From: Anaerolineaceae bacterium
GTDB lineage: Bacteria; Chloroflexota; Anaerolineae; Anaerolineales; Villigracilaceae
Length of the DNA stretch: 58,794 bases
Direction of reading: 5' to 3'
Assembly (NCBI GenBank): GCA_003598975.1
Contig: QZIJ01000112.1
Coordinates: forward strand, 1-58,794
Shown: positions 16,597-23,459 of the stretch, in pieces
How positions within the stretch are numbered: position 1 is the first letter of the stretch
How the letters are laid out: each line of letters begins with the position of its first letter
Program-made: the position numbers and the translations under genes
Notes under the pieces: generated by a model
What the model saw: only the letters and a program-made list of their open reading frames with translations
Database searches by the model: none
Told to the model about the DNA's origin: nothing

Positions 16597-17073
16597 TCAA
16601 TTGGATGAGGCGTTGAGTTCGTCTATTACGCTGAGGAGGGTTTCGGTTTCGGGGATGTCGGACATCGAGGCGCCGTAGTGTGCGAAGCGGATGCGGCCGT
16701 TTTTGTCCACGATGCACATCAGCGGCATTCGTCCGAGTTTGAAGAGATTGACCTGCTGGCGATAGAGAACCGCGACGCGGTGTTCGGGATCGGGGATACC
16801 GATGAACGGGATGGTTTCATTGCGCCAGTATTGTTGAAAGGCGGTGTCGGTGTTCGGGCCAACAGCGAGAATGGCAGCGCCGCGACCCGTAAATTTTTCA
16901 TGATCGTCGCGCAGGCGCGCCAACGACGCGCGGCAATACGGTCACATGAAGCCGCGCAGAAAGTAGAGAGCCACGGGTCGGCCGCGGAAATCGGAGAGGC
17001 AGATGCGGCGGCCGTGGAGGTCGTCGGTTTCAAAATCGGGGGCGAGTTCGCCGGGGGTGAGGAGGTTGCTCAT
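16597..17073 (-). CDS. Peroxiredoxin-like protein interrupted by an in-frame UGA (candidate selenoprotein)
   Basis: From the ATG at 17073 the frame reads L-T-P-G-E-L-A-P-D-F-E-T-D-D-L-H-G-R, then S-D-F-R-G-R-P-V-A-L-Y-F-L-R-G-F-M, an in-frame TGA (16942-16944, codon 44), then P-Y-C-R-A-S-L-A-R-L and on to N-A-S-S-N at 16597. This is one uninterrupted AhpC/TSA-type thioredoxin fold of 158 codons apart from the TGA, which sits exactly where the first Cys of the C-x-x-C redox motif belongs. A related protein in this window (27974-28585) has C-P-Q-C at that place. U-x-x-C is a classical selenocysteine motif. A hairpin (16915-16931) follows the UGA. The alternative is a nonsense mutation or base error; no sel genes are visible here. 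Confidence 0.75.
16915..16931 (-). promoter_or_regulatory. Candidate bacterial SECIS hairpin in the peroxiredoxin mRNA
   Basis: On the minus-strand RNA, GCGCGUC (16931-16925) pairs with GGCGCGC (16921-16915), seven pairs including one U-G wobble, around a GUU loop (16924-16922). The loop G is 17 bases after the UGA, in the spacing range of bacterial SECIS elements read by SelB. GC-rich coding sequence forms hairpins easily, so this is supportive only. Confidence 0.45.
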
Positions 17074-17113
17074 TGGGATTCCAGTGTGATTAGAGACGCT
17101 CGAAAAACAATCG

Positions 17114-18088
17114 CTACTCGACCACCGACTCTAAAAACTGAATTATTTCCTGCATGAACACGTCGGGGCATTCCTCCTGCGGGACGTGTCCGCAGTTGGG
17201 GAGCAGGACGAGTTGCGCGCCGGGGATTTCGGGCGCGATGGCTTCAAAATACCATGGGCGGATGATGAGGTCGTCTTCGCCGCCGATTATAAACGTCGGC
17301 GTTTTCAGATTCGGCAAGAGCGGACGAAGTTCGGAATGCGCGGGTGCGAAAGTGAGTTCGTAGAGGCCGCGGTCCCAGTTGTTCGCTTGAAGCGGCTTGT
17401 GATAGCCTTCGAAAATTTCATCGGTGACTTTCGATGGGTCCGACCAGGCGCGCAGGATGGTTTCGTCGCCGCTGACGGCAATATCGCGGACGAGGAGCGG
17501 TCCGATGTGACGCGCCTGTGGCGTGCGCATGAGCGGGAGCACCCAATCGGGGAATTGGGGTCCGCGTCCGCCACCGAGGCCAGGGTCCACCAACACGAGC
17601 GCGTCCATACGTTCGGGATAGCGGAGCGCGAATGCGACAGACACCGCACCCCCCGCCGAGTTGCCGACAAGAACCGCTTTTTCGATTCCGAGCGCGTCCA
17701 TCAATCCGCGCAGGAGTTCGATGTTGGCATCCATGCTGTAGGGATTTGTCTTCCATGTTTCGGGCATGGGACGTTCGGTGAGGCCAAAAGCGGGACGGTC
17801 ATAGGCAATGACGCGGCCGCGCGCCGCAAAATCATCCATTACTTCGCGCCACGAGAAAGCACTGGCGCCGAATCCGTGCAGGAGGATGAAGGTCGTCTCG
17901 CCGTTTCCCTGTTCCTTGTAATGGATGGTCACATCGTTCACTTCGATGAACTTGCTATCTGGGTCAGCAAGTTCTGATTCGGTTACTGTCTCTTCGAGAG
18001 GCGGAACTGGGACGAGGAAAGGGCCAACGCAGGCGATGACGGCCAGAACAACAAAGGAGATGAGGAGAGTTTTTTTCCAGCGTTTCAT
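17114..18088 (-). CDS. Membrane-anchored alpha/beta hydrolase
   Basis: A 324-residue alpha/beta-hydrolase with an N-terminal hydrophobic anchor (residues 6-28). Catalytic elements: oxyanion region L-L-H-G-F-G-A-S, nucleophile elbow V-G-N-S-A-G-G, acid in G-G-E-D-D-L-I (late strand) and the base in N-C-G-H-V-P-Q-E-E-C-P. The second aromatic-rich stretch R-P-A-F-G-L-T-E-R-P is usual for this family. Substrate is unknown; membrane anchoring suggests hydrolysis of lipids or esters at the cell surface. It starts four bases after the UDG gene ends, so the two are in one transcript, although the functions seem unrelated. Confidence 0.85.
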   Translation of the reverse strand: MKRWKKTLLISFVVLAVIACVGPFLVPVPPLEETVTESELADPDSKFIEVNDVTIHYKEQGNGETTFILLHGFGASAFSWREVMDDFAARGRVIAYDRPAFGLTERPMPETWKTNPYSMDANIELLRGLMDALGIEKAVLVGNSAGGAVSVAFALRYPERMDALVLVDPGLGGGRGPQFPDWVLPLMRTPQARHIGPLLVRDIAVSGDETILRAWSDPSKVTDEIFEGYHKPLQANNWDRGLYELTFAPAHSELRPLLPNLKTPTFIIGGEDDLIIRPWYFEAIAPEIPGAQLVLLPNCGHVPQEECPDVFMQEIIQFLESVVE

Positions 18089-18092
18089 GCGG

Positions 18093-18794
18093 CTATGGAC
18101 GCTCCAACAACCTGCGAACTTTCGTCCAAATTTCGTCGAACATTTTCACGGTGAGTTTGCCCGTCAACGTGTTTTGCTGGCTGGGATGGTAAGAGCAAAG
18201 TAACCAGTGATCCCCCATCGGGGACTTCGCAGTTATCAGTGAGTAAGTCGCGCCGTGGGCGAATTTGACAGTGGACGGTTGACCGCGGACAGTGGCAGAA
18301 TAAATACGAACGACTCTCTCAAATGCCACCCGACCGAGGGCGACAATGATTTTCGGCTGAATGATTTCAATTTCGCGTTCGAGATAGGGCTGACAGTTGT
18401 TCAATTCTTCGCGGGACGGTTTGTTGTCGGGCGGAGCGCAACGTCCCGAGGCGGTGATGTACATATCGTGGAGAATCAACCCGTCGCCTCGCGCGGACGA
18501 GTGGGGCTGGTTCGCGAACCCCGCGCGGTGGAGGGCGGGATAGAGAAAGTCGCCCGAGGCGTCTCCCGTGAACTGGCGTCCCGTGCGGTTCGATCCGTGC
18601 GCGCCTGGGGCCAGTCCCACCACGAGGACGCGGGCGTTCGGGTCGCCAAACCCAGGGACGGGTTTGCCCCAGTATTCCTGGTCGCGGTAGGCTTTGCGTT
18701 TTTCGCGCGCCACTTGTTCGCGCCACGCGACGAGGCGGGGACAGAGGCGGCAGGAGATGATCTCTTCGTTGAGTTTCTCGAGATGAGATTGCAT
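18093..18794 (-). CDS. Type-5 (UDGb-like) uracil-DNA glycosylase
   Basis: A 233-residue family-5 uracil-DNA glycosylase with an iron-sulfur cluster. Cysteines lie in I-S-C-R-L-C-P-R-L, in S-G-R-C-A-P-P and N-N-C-Q-P-Y-L. Motif A is G-L-A-P-G-A-H-G-S-N-R-T-G-R with no Asp at the position used by family 1 enzymes, and the C-terminal motif is S-Y-H-P-S-Q-Q-N-T-L-T-G-K-L-T. It excises uracil and deaminated bases from DNA. Near residue 170 (A-T-V-R-G-Q-P-S-T-V-K) a short tandem word, GACAGTGG, appears twice in the gene (18267-18274 and 18288-18295), suggesting a small in-frame repeat insertion. Confidence 0.9.
   Translation of the reverse strand: MQSHLEKLNEEIISCRLCPRLVAWREQVAREKRKAYRDQEYWGKPVPGFGDPNARVLVVGLAPGAHGSNRTGRQFTGDASGDFLYPALHRAGFANQPHSSARGDGLILHDMYITASGRCAPPDNKPSREELNNCQPYLEREIEIIQPKIIVALGRVAFERVVRIYSATVRGQPSTVKFAHGATYSLITAKSPMGDHWLLCSYHPSQQNTLTGKLTVKMFDEIWTKVRRLLERP
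18265..18296. repeat. Short direct-repeat patch inside the UDG gene
   Basis: GACAGTGG occurs at 18267-18274 and 18288-18295, separated by a related GACGGTTGACCGCG word. The frame is kept. Similar GTGGACGG-type words are common filler repeats in intergenic DNA; here they code for about ten residues in a variable surface loop. Confidence 0.4.
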
Positions 18795-18859
18795 AACCCT
18801 ATGTTAGCACGTTAGCAAGTTTACAGGTTGGAAGGTTAAACTTGAAAACTTTCAAACCT

Positions 18860-19870
18860 TCAAACTATGAACATGGCATCGCCAAATGAATAGAAACGAT
18901 ATCCTTCGTGGATGGCTGTTTCGTAGGTTTCCAATATTTTCTCGCGGCCCGCGAACGCGCTGACCAACATGATCAGCGTGGACTTGGGCAGGTGGAAGTT
19001 GGTAATCATCGCGTCCACGAGATTGAATTGGTAGCCAGGGAGGATATAAATTGAAGTGGGGCCAGCGAAAGGAGTAATTGGTAATTGGTAATTGGCGGCG
19101 GTTTCGAGGGTTCGCACGGAGGTTGTGCCGACCGCGATGACGCGTCCGCCAGATTGTTTGGTTTGGTTGATGGCATCGGCGGTCTCTTGGGGCAGTTCAC
19201 ACCACTCGGTGTGGATTTTGTGTTTGGCGGGATTCTCCTCGGTCACGGGGGCGAAGGTGTCGAGGCCGACATGTAAAGTGACGTAGGCAATTCTCACGCC
19301 CTTACCCTGTAACTCGTCGAGCAGGCGCGGCGTAAAGTGGAGTCCCGCGGTTGGCGCGGCGGCGGAACCTGAGTCGCGCGCGTAGACAGTTTGATAGCGC
19401 TCGGGGTCGGCCAGTTTTTCGTGGATGTACGGCGGCAGGGGGACGTGTCCCACTTTGGGGAAATACGGTTCGATGGGTTCAGAGAAAAGGAGCAGGCGTT
19501 CGGCGCCGTCCAGAAATTCGAGAATTGTCGCTTCGGGACCATCGTCCACGCGCAGCTTACTGCCAACGCGCAAACCTTTTCCGCCCACGAGCGCCTCCCA
19601 GCGCAACAGGTCGCGGCGACGGACGAGGAGCAGTTCGACGCGTCCGCCTGTTTCCTTGCGGGCAAAGATGCGGGCGGGGATGACGCGCGTGCGGTTGAGG
19701 ACGAGGAGATCGTTCGGACGGAGATACTCCCCCAGCTCGCGAAAAGTTCGGTGTTCCAGTTCTCCAGTGTCACGGTGCAACACCAGCAAACGCGACGAAT
19801 CGCGCGGCTCAAGCGGAGTCTGCGCGATGGAGGATTGGGGGAGGTGATAGTTGAAATCGGAAGTGTTCAT
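18860..19870 (-). CDS. queA: S-adenosylmethionine:tRNA ribosyltransferase-isomerase
   Basis: A 336-residue QueA enzyme that adds the epoxycyclopentanediol part of queuosine to tRNA, using AdoMet. Seen motifs: D-F-N-Y-H-L-P, S-I-A-Q-T-P-L-E-P-R-D-x-S-R-L, D-L-L-V-L-N-R-T-R-V-I-P-A-R, P-L-P-P-Y-I-H, A-G-L-H-F-T, Y-V-T-L-H-V-G-L-D-T-F, E-W-C-E-L-P and N-F-H-L-P-K-S-T-L-I-M-L-V-S-A-F. The ATG at 19870 begins M-N-T-S-D-F-N-Y; a TTG five codons earlier is possible. Seven extra residues (N-Y-Q-L-P-I-T) in the L-E-T-A-A loop come from three tandem copies of TAATTGG (19075-19095). Other queuosine genes are not in the window. Confidence 0.93.
   Translation of the reverse strand: MNTSDFNYHLPQSSIAQTPLEPRDSSRLLVLHRDTGELEHRTFRELGEYLRPNDLLVLNRTRVIPARIFARKETGGRVELLLVRRRDLLRWEALVGGKGLRVGSKLRVDDGPEATILEFLDGAERLLLFSEPIEPYFPKVGHVPLPPYIHEKLADPERYQTVYARDSGSAAAPTAGLHFTPRLLDELQGKGVRIAYVTLHVGLDTFAPVTEENPAKHKIHTEWCELPQETADAINQTKQSGGRVIAVGTTSVRTLETAANYQLPITPFAGPTSIYILPGYQFNLVDAMITNFHLPKSTLIMLVSAFAGREKILETYETAIHEGYRFYSFGDAMFIV
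19075..19095. repeat. Three tandem TAATTGG units inside queA
   Basis: Exact 7-bp units occur at 19075-19081, 19082-19088 and 19089-19095. Three units equal 21 bases, so the queA frame is kept. The encoded residues lie in a loop before the P-F-A-G-P-T-S-I-Y-I-L-P-G-Y stretch. Confidence 0.7.
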
Positions 19871-19888
19871 TGTTGCCAAAGGCAAGAT

Positions 19889-21013
19889 TTACTCGACTGG
19901 TCCAAATTCAATATTAAGTTCAAGAAGTTTTTTGGCAATTAACTCATTGAGTATTTTCATCATAAAGGAAATCAATCGAATTACCTCGCTCACTTGCTTC
20001 TCGCGCAGAATTCCACCATGAACAAATTTACTTCGCAAGTCGTGAATTCGTTTTACAGTCTTATCTACTTCCCATCCCTTTACACATTCAAGCTGTTGAA
20101 TTTCCTCGATTATTTTTTCATTCTTTGTTTTACTTTTCATCTTTCCTAACAATTCCACAACCTTTGAGTGCTTAGATCCAAGAAAACTTAGCGCTTTTGA
20201 AATTTCATCCTTCTCATCAGCAGAAAATAGAAAATCCTGTTCGTCTTCTTTGCCCCATAAGGCCTCTATTGATGACCAAAGTGTTACCAATTTACTTTCT
20301 AAACTACTATCAAGAACAGATCGATGACGGACTTGTAATAATTCAGTCAGTGAAAAGCTCCTATCAGCCCCCCCACTTTCGGACTCAACTCTTAAAATAA
20401 TATCTTCTACTTGCTTGAAATCAAAATCAAGAATATCTTGTCGTATTTCTGGACCAAGCATACCTCCAATTAATTTACTTTCAAAAAATTGCCATTTACG
20501 CGCTGGCTTTTGTCGAAACCCTAGATATCCAAAACTATATTTATCAAGCAGGAATGACAGCAGATCAAGCGCTATGTCGAGACTTTCTATAGTCTTCAAA
20601 GAAAACGGAAGTTCTTGATTAGTAACTACAAGATCATGATTTGACGGAGAAAACCTATATTGGAGTATTGAAAACTCCCTATTAAAAAAACCGCCCTCGA
20701 GAAGTGGTGAATCGAGTCCAGTAGTGACTTCAATAGGCATATTCCACGATTTAGAATGTGGTGAATTTAATGCATCGTAAGTAGTTTCAAAAACCTGGTA
20801 TTCGACCCTTTTTGTTGTCCACATCCAAAACACAAATGATTGTAGAGACACAATCCAAGCAATATCCTGTTCTTGCCACCAATGAAGCAAATCGTCATTG
20901 TTAATTTCTTTCGGACATATTTTCAAAGCAGTTTCCACATTGTCGGCATTAAATGCATCATGCTGGTGAAAGTCTTTCAAATGATTTTGCAGCAACTGAT
21001 AAAGAGAAATCAT
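19889..21013 (-). CDS. HEPN (Apea-like) domain protein, function unknown
   Basis: A 374-residue soluble protein, started at the ATG 21013 with AGGAAA upstream; a TTG at 21034 is less likely. The first 250 residues are unrecognised, with W-I-V-S-L-Q-S-F-V-F-W-M-W and a conserved-looking E-T-T-Y-D-A-L-N stretch. The C-terminal third is helical and contains L-W-S-S-I-E-A-L-W-G and K-R-I-H-D-L-R-S-K-F-V-H-G-G. The R-x4-H motif in that last helix is the mark of HEPN domains, many of which are RNases or abortive-infection toxins. No antitoxin-like nucleotidyltransferase is adjacent. The gene is clearly AT-richer than queA and ruvB, suggesting horizontal acquisition between two housekeeping genes. 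Confidence 0.6.
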   Translation of the reverse strand: MISLYQLLQNHLKDFHQHDAFNADNVETALKICPKEINNDDLLHWWQEQDIAWIVSLQSFVFWMWTTKRVEYQVFETTYDALNSPHSKSWNMPIEVTTGLDSPLLEGGFFNREFSILQYRFSPSNHDLVVTNQELPFSLKTIESLDIALDLLSFLLDKYSFGYLGFRQKPARKWQFFESKLIGGMLGPEIRQDILDFDFKQVEDIILRVESESGGADRSFSLTELLQVRHRSVLDSSLESKLVTLWSSIEALWGKEDEQDFLFSADEKDEISKALSFLGSKHSKVVELLGKMKSKTKNEKIIEEIQQLECVKGWEVDKTVKRIHDLRSKFVHGGILREKQVSEVIRLISFMMKILNELIAKKLLELNIEFGPVE

Positions 21014-21023
21014 CTGGGGTTTC

Positions 21024-21251
21024 CTATTTTTCAAGCGAACGCAAAATTATATTGATTACAACCGTCAACACCACCGAGACCAAAATCGAACTCACCAGCG
21101 GGAAATAGAAAACGCCATTCTCGCCCTCAATGCGAATATCTCCAGGCAACCGTCCCAGCGGGAGGCCGAGTTTGACGGAAAGATAAATTCCACCACCCAC
21201 CAAAAACAGGATGATTCCGCCGAGCATGAGGGTGCGGCCAATGGATTCCAT
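21024..21251 (-). CDS. DUF2905 membrane protein
   Basis: A 75-residue protein of the DUF2905 family. The start at 21251 is chosen because GAGG precedes it and the protein then begins M-E-S-I-G-R-T-L-M-L-G-G. It has two transmembrane helices (about 8-28 and 46-70) joined by the family's signature G-L-P-L-G-R-L-P-G-D-I-R-I-E-G-E-N-G-V-F-Y-F-P. The function is unknown, but the gene commonly sits beside ruvB in Gram-positives and Chloroflexota, as here; a repeat of about 47 bases separates them. Confidence 0.9.
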   Translation of the reverse strand: MESIGRTLMLGGIILFLVGGGIYLSVKLGLPLGRLPGDIRIEGENGVFYFPLVSSILVSVVLTVVINIILRSLEK

Positions 21252-21260
21252 CGTTGCCTC

Positions 21261-21307
21261 GTAGGGGCAACGTCTCGTCGCCCTAGGCGGGGAGACCCCG
21301 CCCCTAC
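21261..21307. repeat. GTAGGGGC-type inverted repeat at the ruvB stop codon
   Basis: The element starts GTAGGGGC (21261-21268) and ends GCCCCTAC (21300-21307), with an inner GGCGGGGAGACCCCGCC palindrome. Read on the minus strand, the TAG in its first bases is the stop codon of ruvB. Copies with the same ends lie at 42786-42838 and 56044-56111. Confidence 0.75.
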
Positions 21308-22323
21308 AACAACCTCGGCTGACCCTCTTCCCGCCACTCGAATCCCAAATGCTCATACGCGGACTTGGTGGCGACGCGTCCCTGCGGGGTGCGGTCGAGG
21401 AAACCGAGTTGCAGGAGGTACGGTTCCACCACGTCCATGATCGTGTCCTGTTCCTCGCTGATGGAAGCGGCAATCGTGTTCAGTCCCACGGGGCCGCCGT
21501 TGTATTTTTCGATGATGGTCTTCAGGACGCGGCGGTCCACATCATCGAGACCGAGCGGGTCAACAGCCAGCAGGTCCAGAGCCTCACGCGCAATCTGGCG
21601 GGTGACGTTCCCGTCCGCGCGCACCTGTGCAAAGTCACGCACGCGTCTCAGCAGACGGAGCGCGACGCGCGGCGTTCCGCGGGCGCGACGCGCGATCTCT
21701 TCGATGCCACTTTCTTCGACGGGGACTTTCAGCATCCCTGCCGCGCGCTTGACGATGGCCTGCATCGCGTCTATGTCGTAATAGTCCAGCCGATAGACCG
21801 CGCCGAAGCGCGCCCGCAACGGAGCGGTGACCAGCGCCAGCCGCGTCGTCGCGCCGACGACGGTAAAGTGCGGCAATTTCAGACGGATGGAACGCGCCGA
21901 CGGGCCCTTGCCAATGACGATGTCGAGCGCAAAATCTTCCATGGCGGGATACAAAACCTCCTCGACGGCGCGGCCGAGGCGGTGGACTTCGTCTATGAAT
22001 AACACGTCCCCCGCCCGAAGGTTGGTGAGAATCGCCGCCAGGTCGCCCGCGCGCTCGATGACGGGTCCCGCCGTCACCTTCACGTTGACACCCATCTCGT
22101 TCGCGACCACGTGCGCGAGGGTCGTCTTGCCGAGTCCAGGAGGTCCGTAAAAAAGAACGTGGTCGAGTGCCTCGCCGCGTTTCTTTGCCGCCGAAATTAG
22201 AATGGACAGGTTCTCTTTCACTTGGTCCTGACCGATGAGGTCGGTCAATTTTTGCGGACGGAGGGCGTTGTCCACGCGGTCGTCGGGTTTGGCTTCGGGG
22301 TCGAGGGGACGGGGTTTTGGCAT
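21304..22323 (-). CDS. ruvB: Holliday junction branch-migration ATPase RuvB
   Basis: A 339-residue RuvB, started at the ATG 22323 ([10 protein letters not shown]); upstream in-frame codons lie in the terminator of the preceding gene. It has [11 protein letters not shown], Walker [10 protein letters not shown], Walker [10 protein letters not shown], sensor 1 V-G-A-T-T-R-L, the arginine-finger segment A-P-L-R-A-R-F-G, and a winged-helix C-terminus with [14 protein letters not shown]. RuvB hexamers drive branch migration with RuvA during recombination repair. ruvA and ruvC are not adjacent. Its stop codon is supplied by a GTAGGGGC repeat. Confidence 0.96.
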   Translation of the reverse strand: MPKPRPLDPEAKPDDRVDNALRPQKLTDLIGQDQVKENLSILISAAKKRGEALDHVLFYGPPGLGKTTLAHVVANEMGVNVKVTAGPVIERAGDLAAILTNLRAGDVLFIDEVHRLGRAVEEVLYPAMEDFALDIVIGKGPSARSIRLKLPHFTVVGATTRLALVTAPLRARFGAVYRLDYYDIDAMQAIVKRAAGMLKVPVEESGIEEIARRARGTPRVALRLLRRVRDFAQVRADGNVTRQIAREALDLLAVDPLGLDDVDRRVLKTIIEKYNGGPVGLNTIAASISEEQDTIMDVVEPYLLQLGFLDRTPQGRVATKSAYEHLGFEWREEGQPRLL

Positions 22324-22345
22324 GGCGTGATTATAACTTTGATTC

Positions 22346-22378
22346 AAAAACCAGGTTTCTGCGAGAAACCTGGTTTTT
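22346..22378 (-). terminator. Strong terminator after the HlyD-like gene
   Basis: AAAAACCAGGTTTCT (22346-22360) and AGAAACCTGGTTTTT (22364-22378) form a perfect 15-bp stem with a three-base loop, with A/T at both ends. It lies between the end of the adaptor gene (22386) and the ruvB start (22323), so it ends the ABC exporter operon. Confidence 0.85.
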
Positions 22379-22385
22379 GCACCGA

Positions 22386-23408
22386 TCACTCCATCGCCTC
22401 GAACGTGATCTCCACCGTCATACCCCACAACACGCGCGGATCGATCTCATCTACTTTGATTTTCACGCGGTACAAAATATCGCCGCCAGATAACGTAAAC
22501 GCCTGCGCGATGGACTCGACCACGCCAGTCATGTTCGCATCCGACAGCGCATCGGGCAGGATGGAGACTTTCCGTCCCACCGCGATCTTGACCACTTCGA
22601 GTTCGGTCAGGTCGCTGGTTTCCACGTACCACGCGCTGGTATCCGCGATCTTGACCGCCCAAATTTCGGGCCCTGCCTGTTCGCCGACCGCCACGTTGAC
22701 ATCCATCACAATGCCGTCGAACGGCGCGGTGACTGCGAACGCGGCAACGCCCGCGCTGGCCGCGTCGAGACGCGCTTGCACCAACGCCAGTTGATCCGCA
22801 TCGGGACCTTCTTTCAGGCGATCGTATACGCGCTGGGCTTCCTCATAAAGGGCCTTTTTCAATTCCATGTCGGATTTGGCATCTTCGAGCGTGTCTTCGT
22901 CAACATTTTCCACTGTCACCGTTTCTATCGTTGGGACACGTTGGCCACGGATGGTGGTGTACGAGATTTTCTGGTACTCGTAATCGCCATCGGTCATGTC
23001 GTCATACAAGTCCTTAGCGTCTTCATAGACCGTCTCCGCATCCCGCAGGACAATCCATGCTTTGGCGCGTGCGATGTCTGCAGACTCGCGCAGACTCTTC
23101 AACGCCTGTTGCGCACTGACCAGTTCTGCTTGCGCGCCTGCGTACGTCGCGTCATTTGGACCGCCGAGGCGGGCGAGCACATCCCCAGCCTCTACCTTGT
23201 CCCCAATCTTGACCGCGACCTCCGTCACCGTGCCGCGCGCCTGGAACGACAGCACCGCGTCCTGCGCAGGGACGATGTGTCCCTCCGCGATGACCGCGTT
23301 GGCGGGCGCGGGCGTTGATTGAACAACAGGCGTCTCGGTCGCGGGAGTCCCGCCGCAGGCCGCGAGGGCGAACGCGAAAACTAAAAACAAAATGGTTGTT
23401 TTTTTCAT
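22386..23408 (-). CDS. HlyD/MacA-type periplasmic adaptor lipoprotein
   Basis: A 340-residue membrane-fusion-type adaptor with a lipoprotein signal (L-A-A-C, Cys 18) followed by a Thr/Pro spacer. The lipoyl/barrel-sandwich halves are seen as [19 protein letters not shown] and [14 protein letters not shown]. Between them is a long helical hairpin (residues about 90-220) interrupted by Y-E-Y-Q-K-I-S-Y and a beta stretch, longer than in minimal MacA. It should link the permease encoded upstream (23460-25901) to substrate on the outer face. In a monoderm or thin-envelope Chloroflexota such adaptors occur without a TolC partner. Confidence 0.88.
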   Translation of the reverse strand: MKKTTILFLVFAFALAACGGTPATETPVVQSTPAPANAVIAEGHIVPAQDAVLSFQARGTVTEVAVKIGDKVEAGDVLARLGGPNDATYAGAQAELVSAQQALKSLRESADIARAKAWIVLRDAETVYEDAKDLYDDMTDGDYEYQKISYTTIRGQRVPTIETVTVENVDEDTLEDAKSDMELKKALYEEAQRVYDRLKEGPDADQLALVQARLDAASAGVAAFAVTAPFDGIVMDVNVAVGEQAGPEIWAVKIADTSAWYVETSDLTELEVVKIAVGRKVSILPDALSDANMTGVVESIAQAFTLSGGDILYRVKIKVDEIDPRVLWGMTVEITFEAME

Positions 23409-23459
23409 GGGTTACCTCTCCAGATTTTTAGCCAAAAGCCAATGGCTAACAGCCAATAA

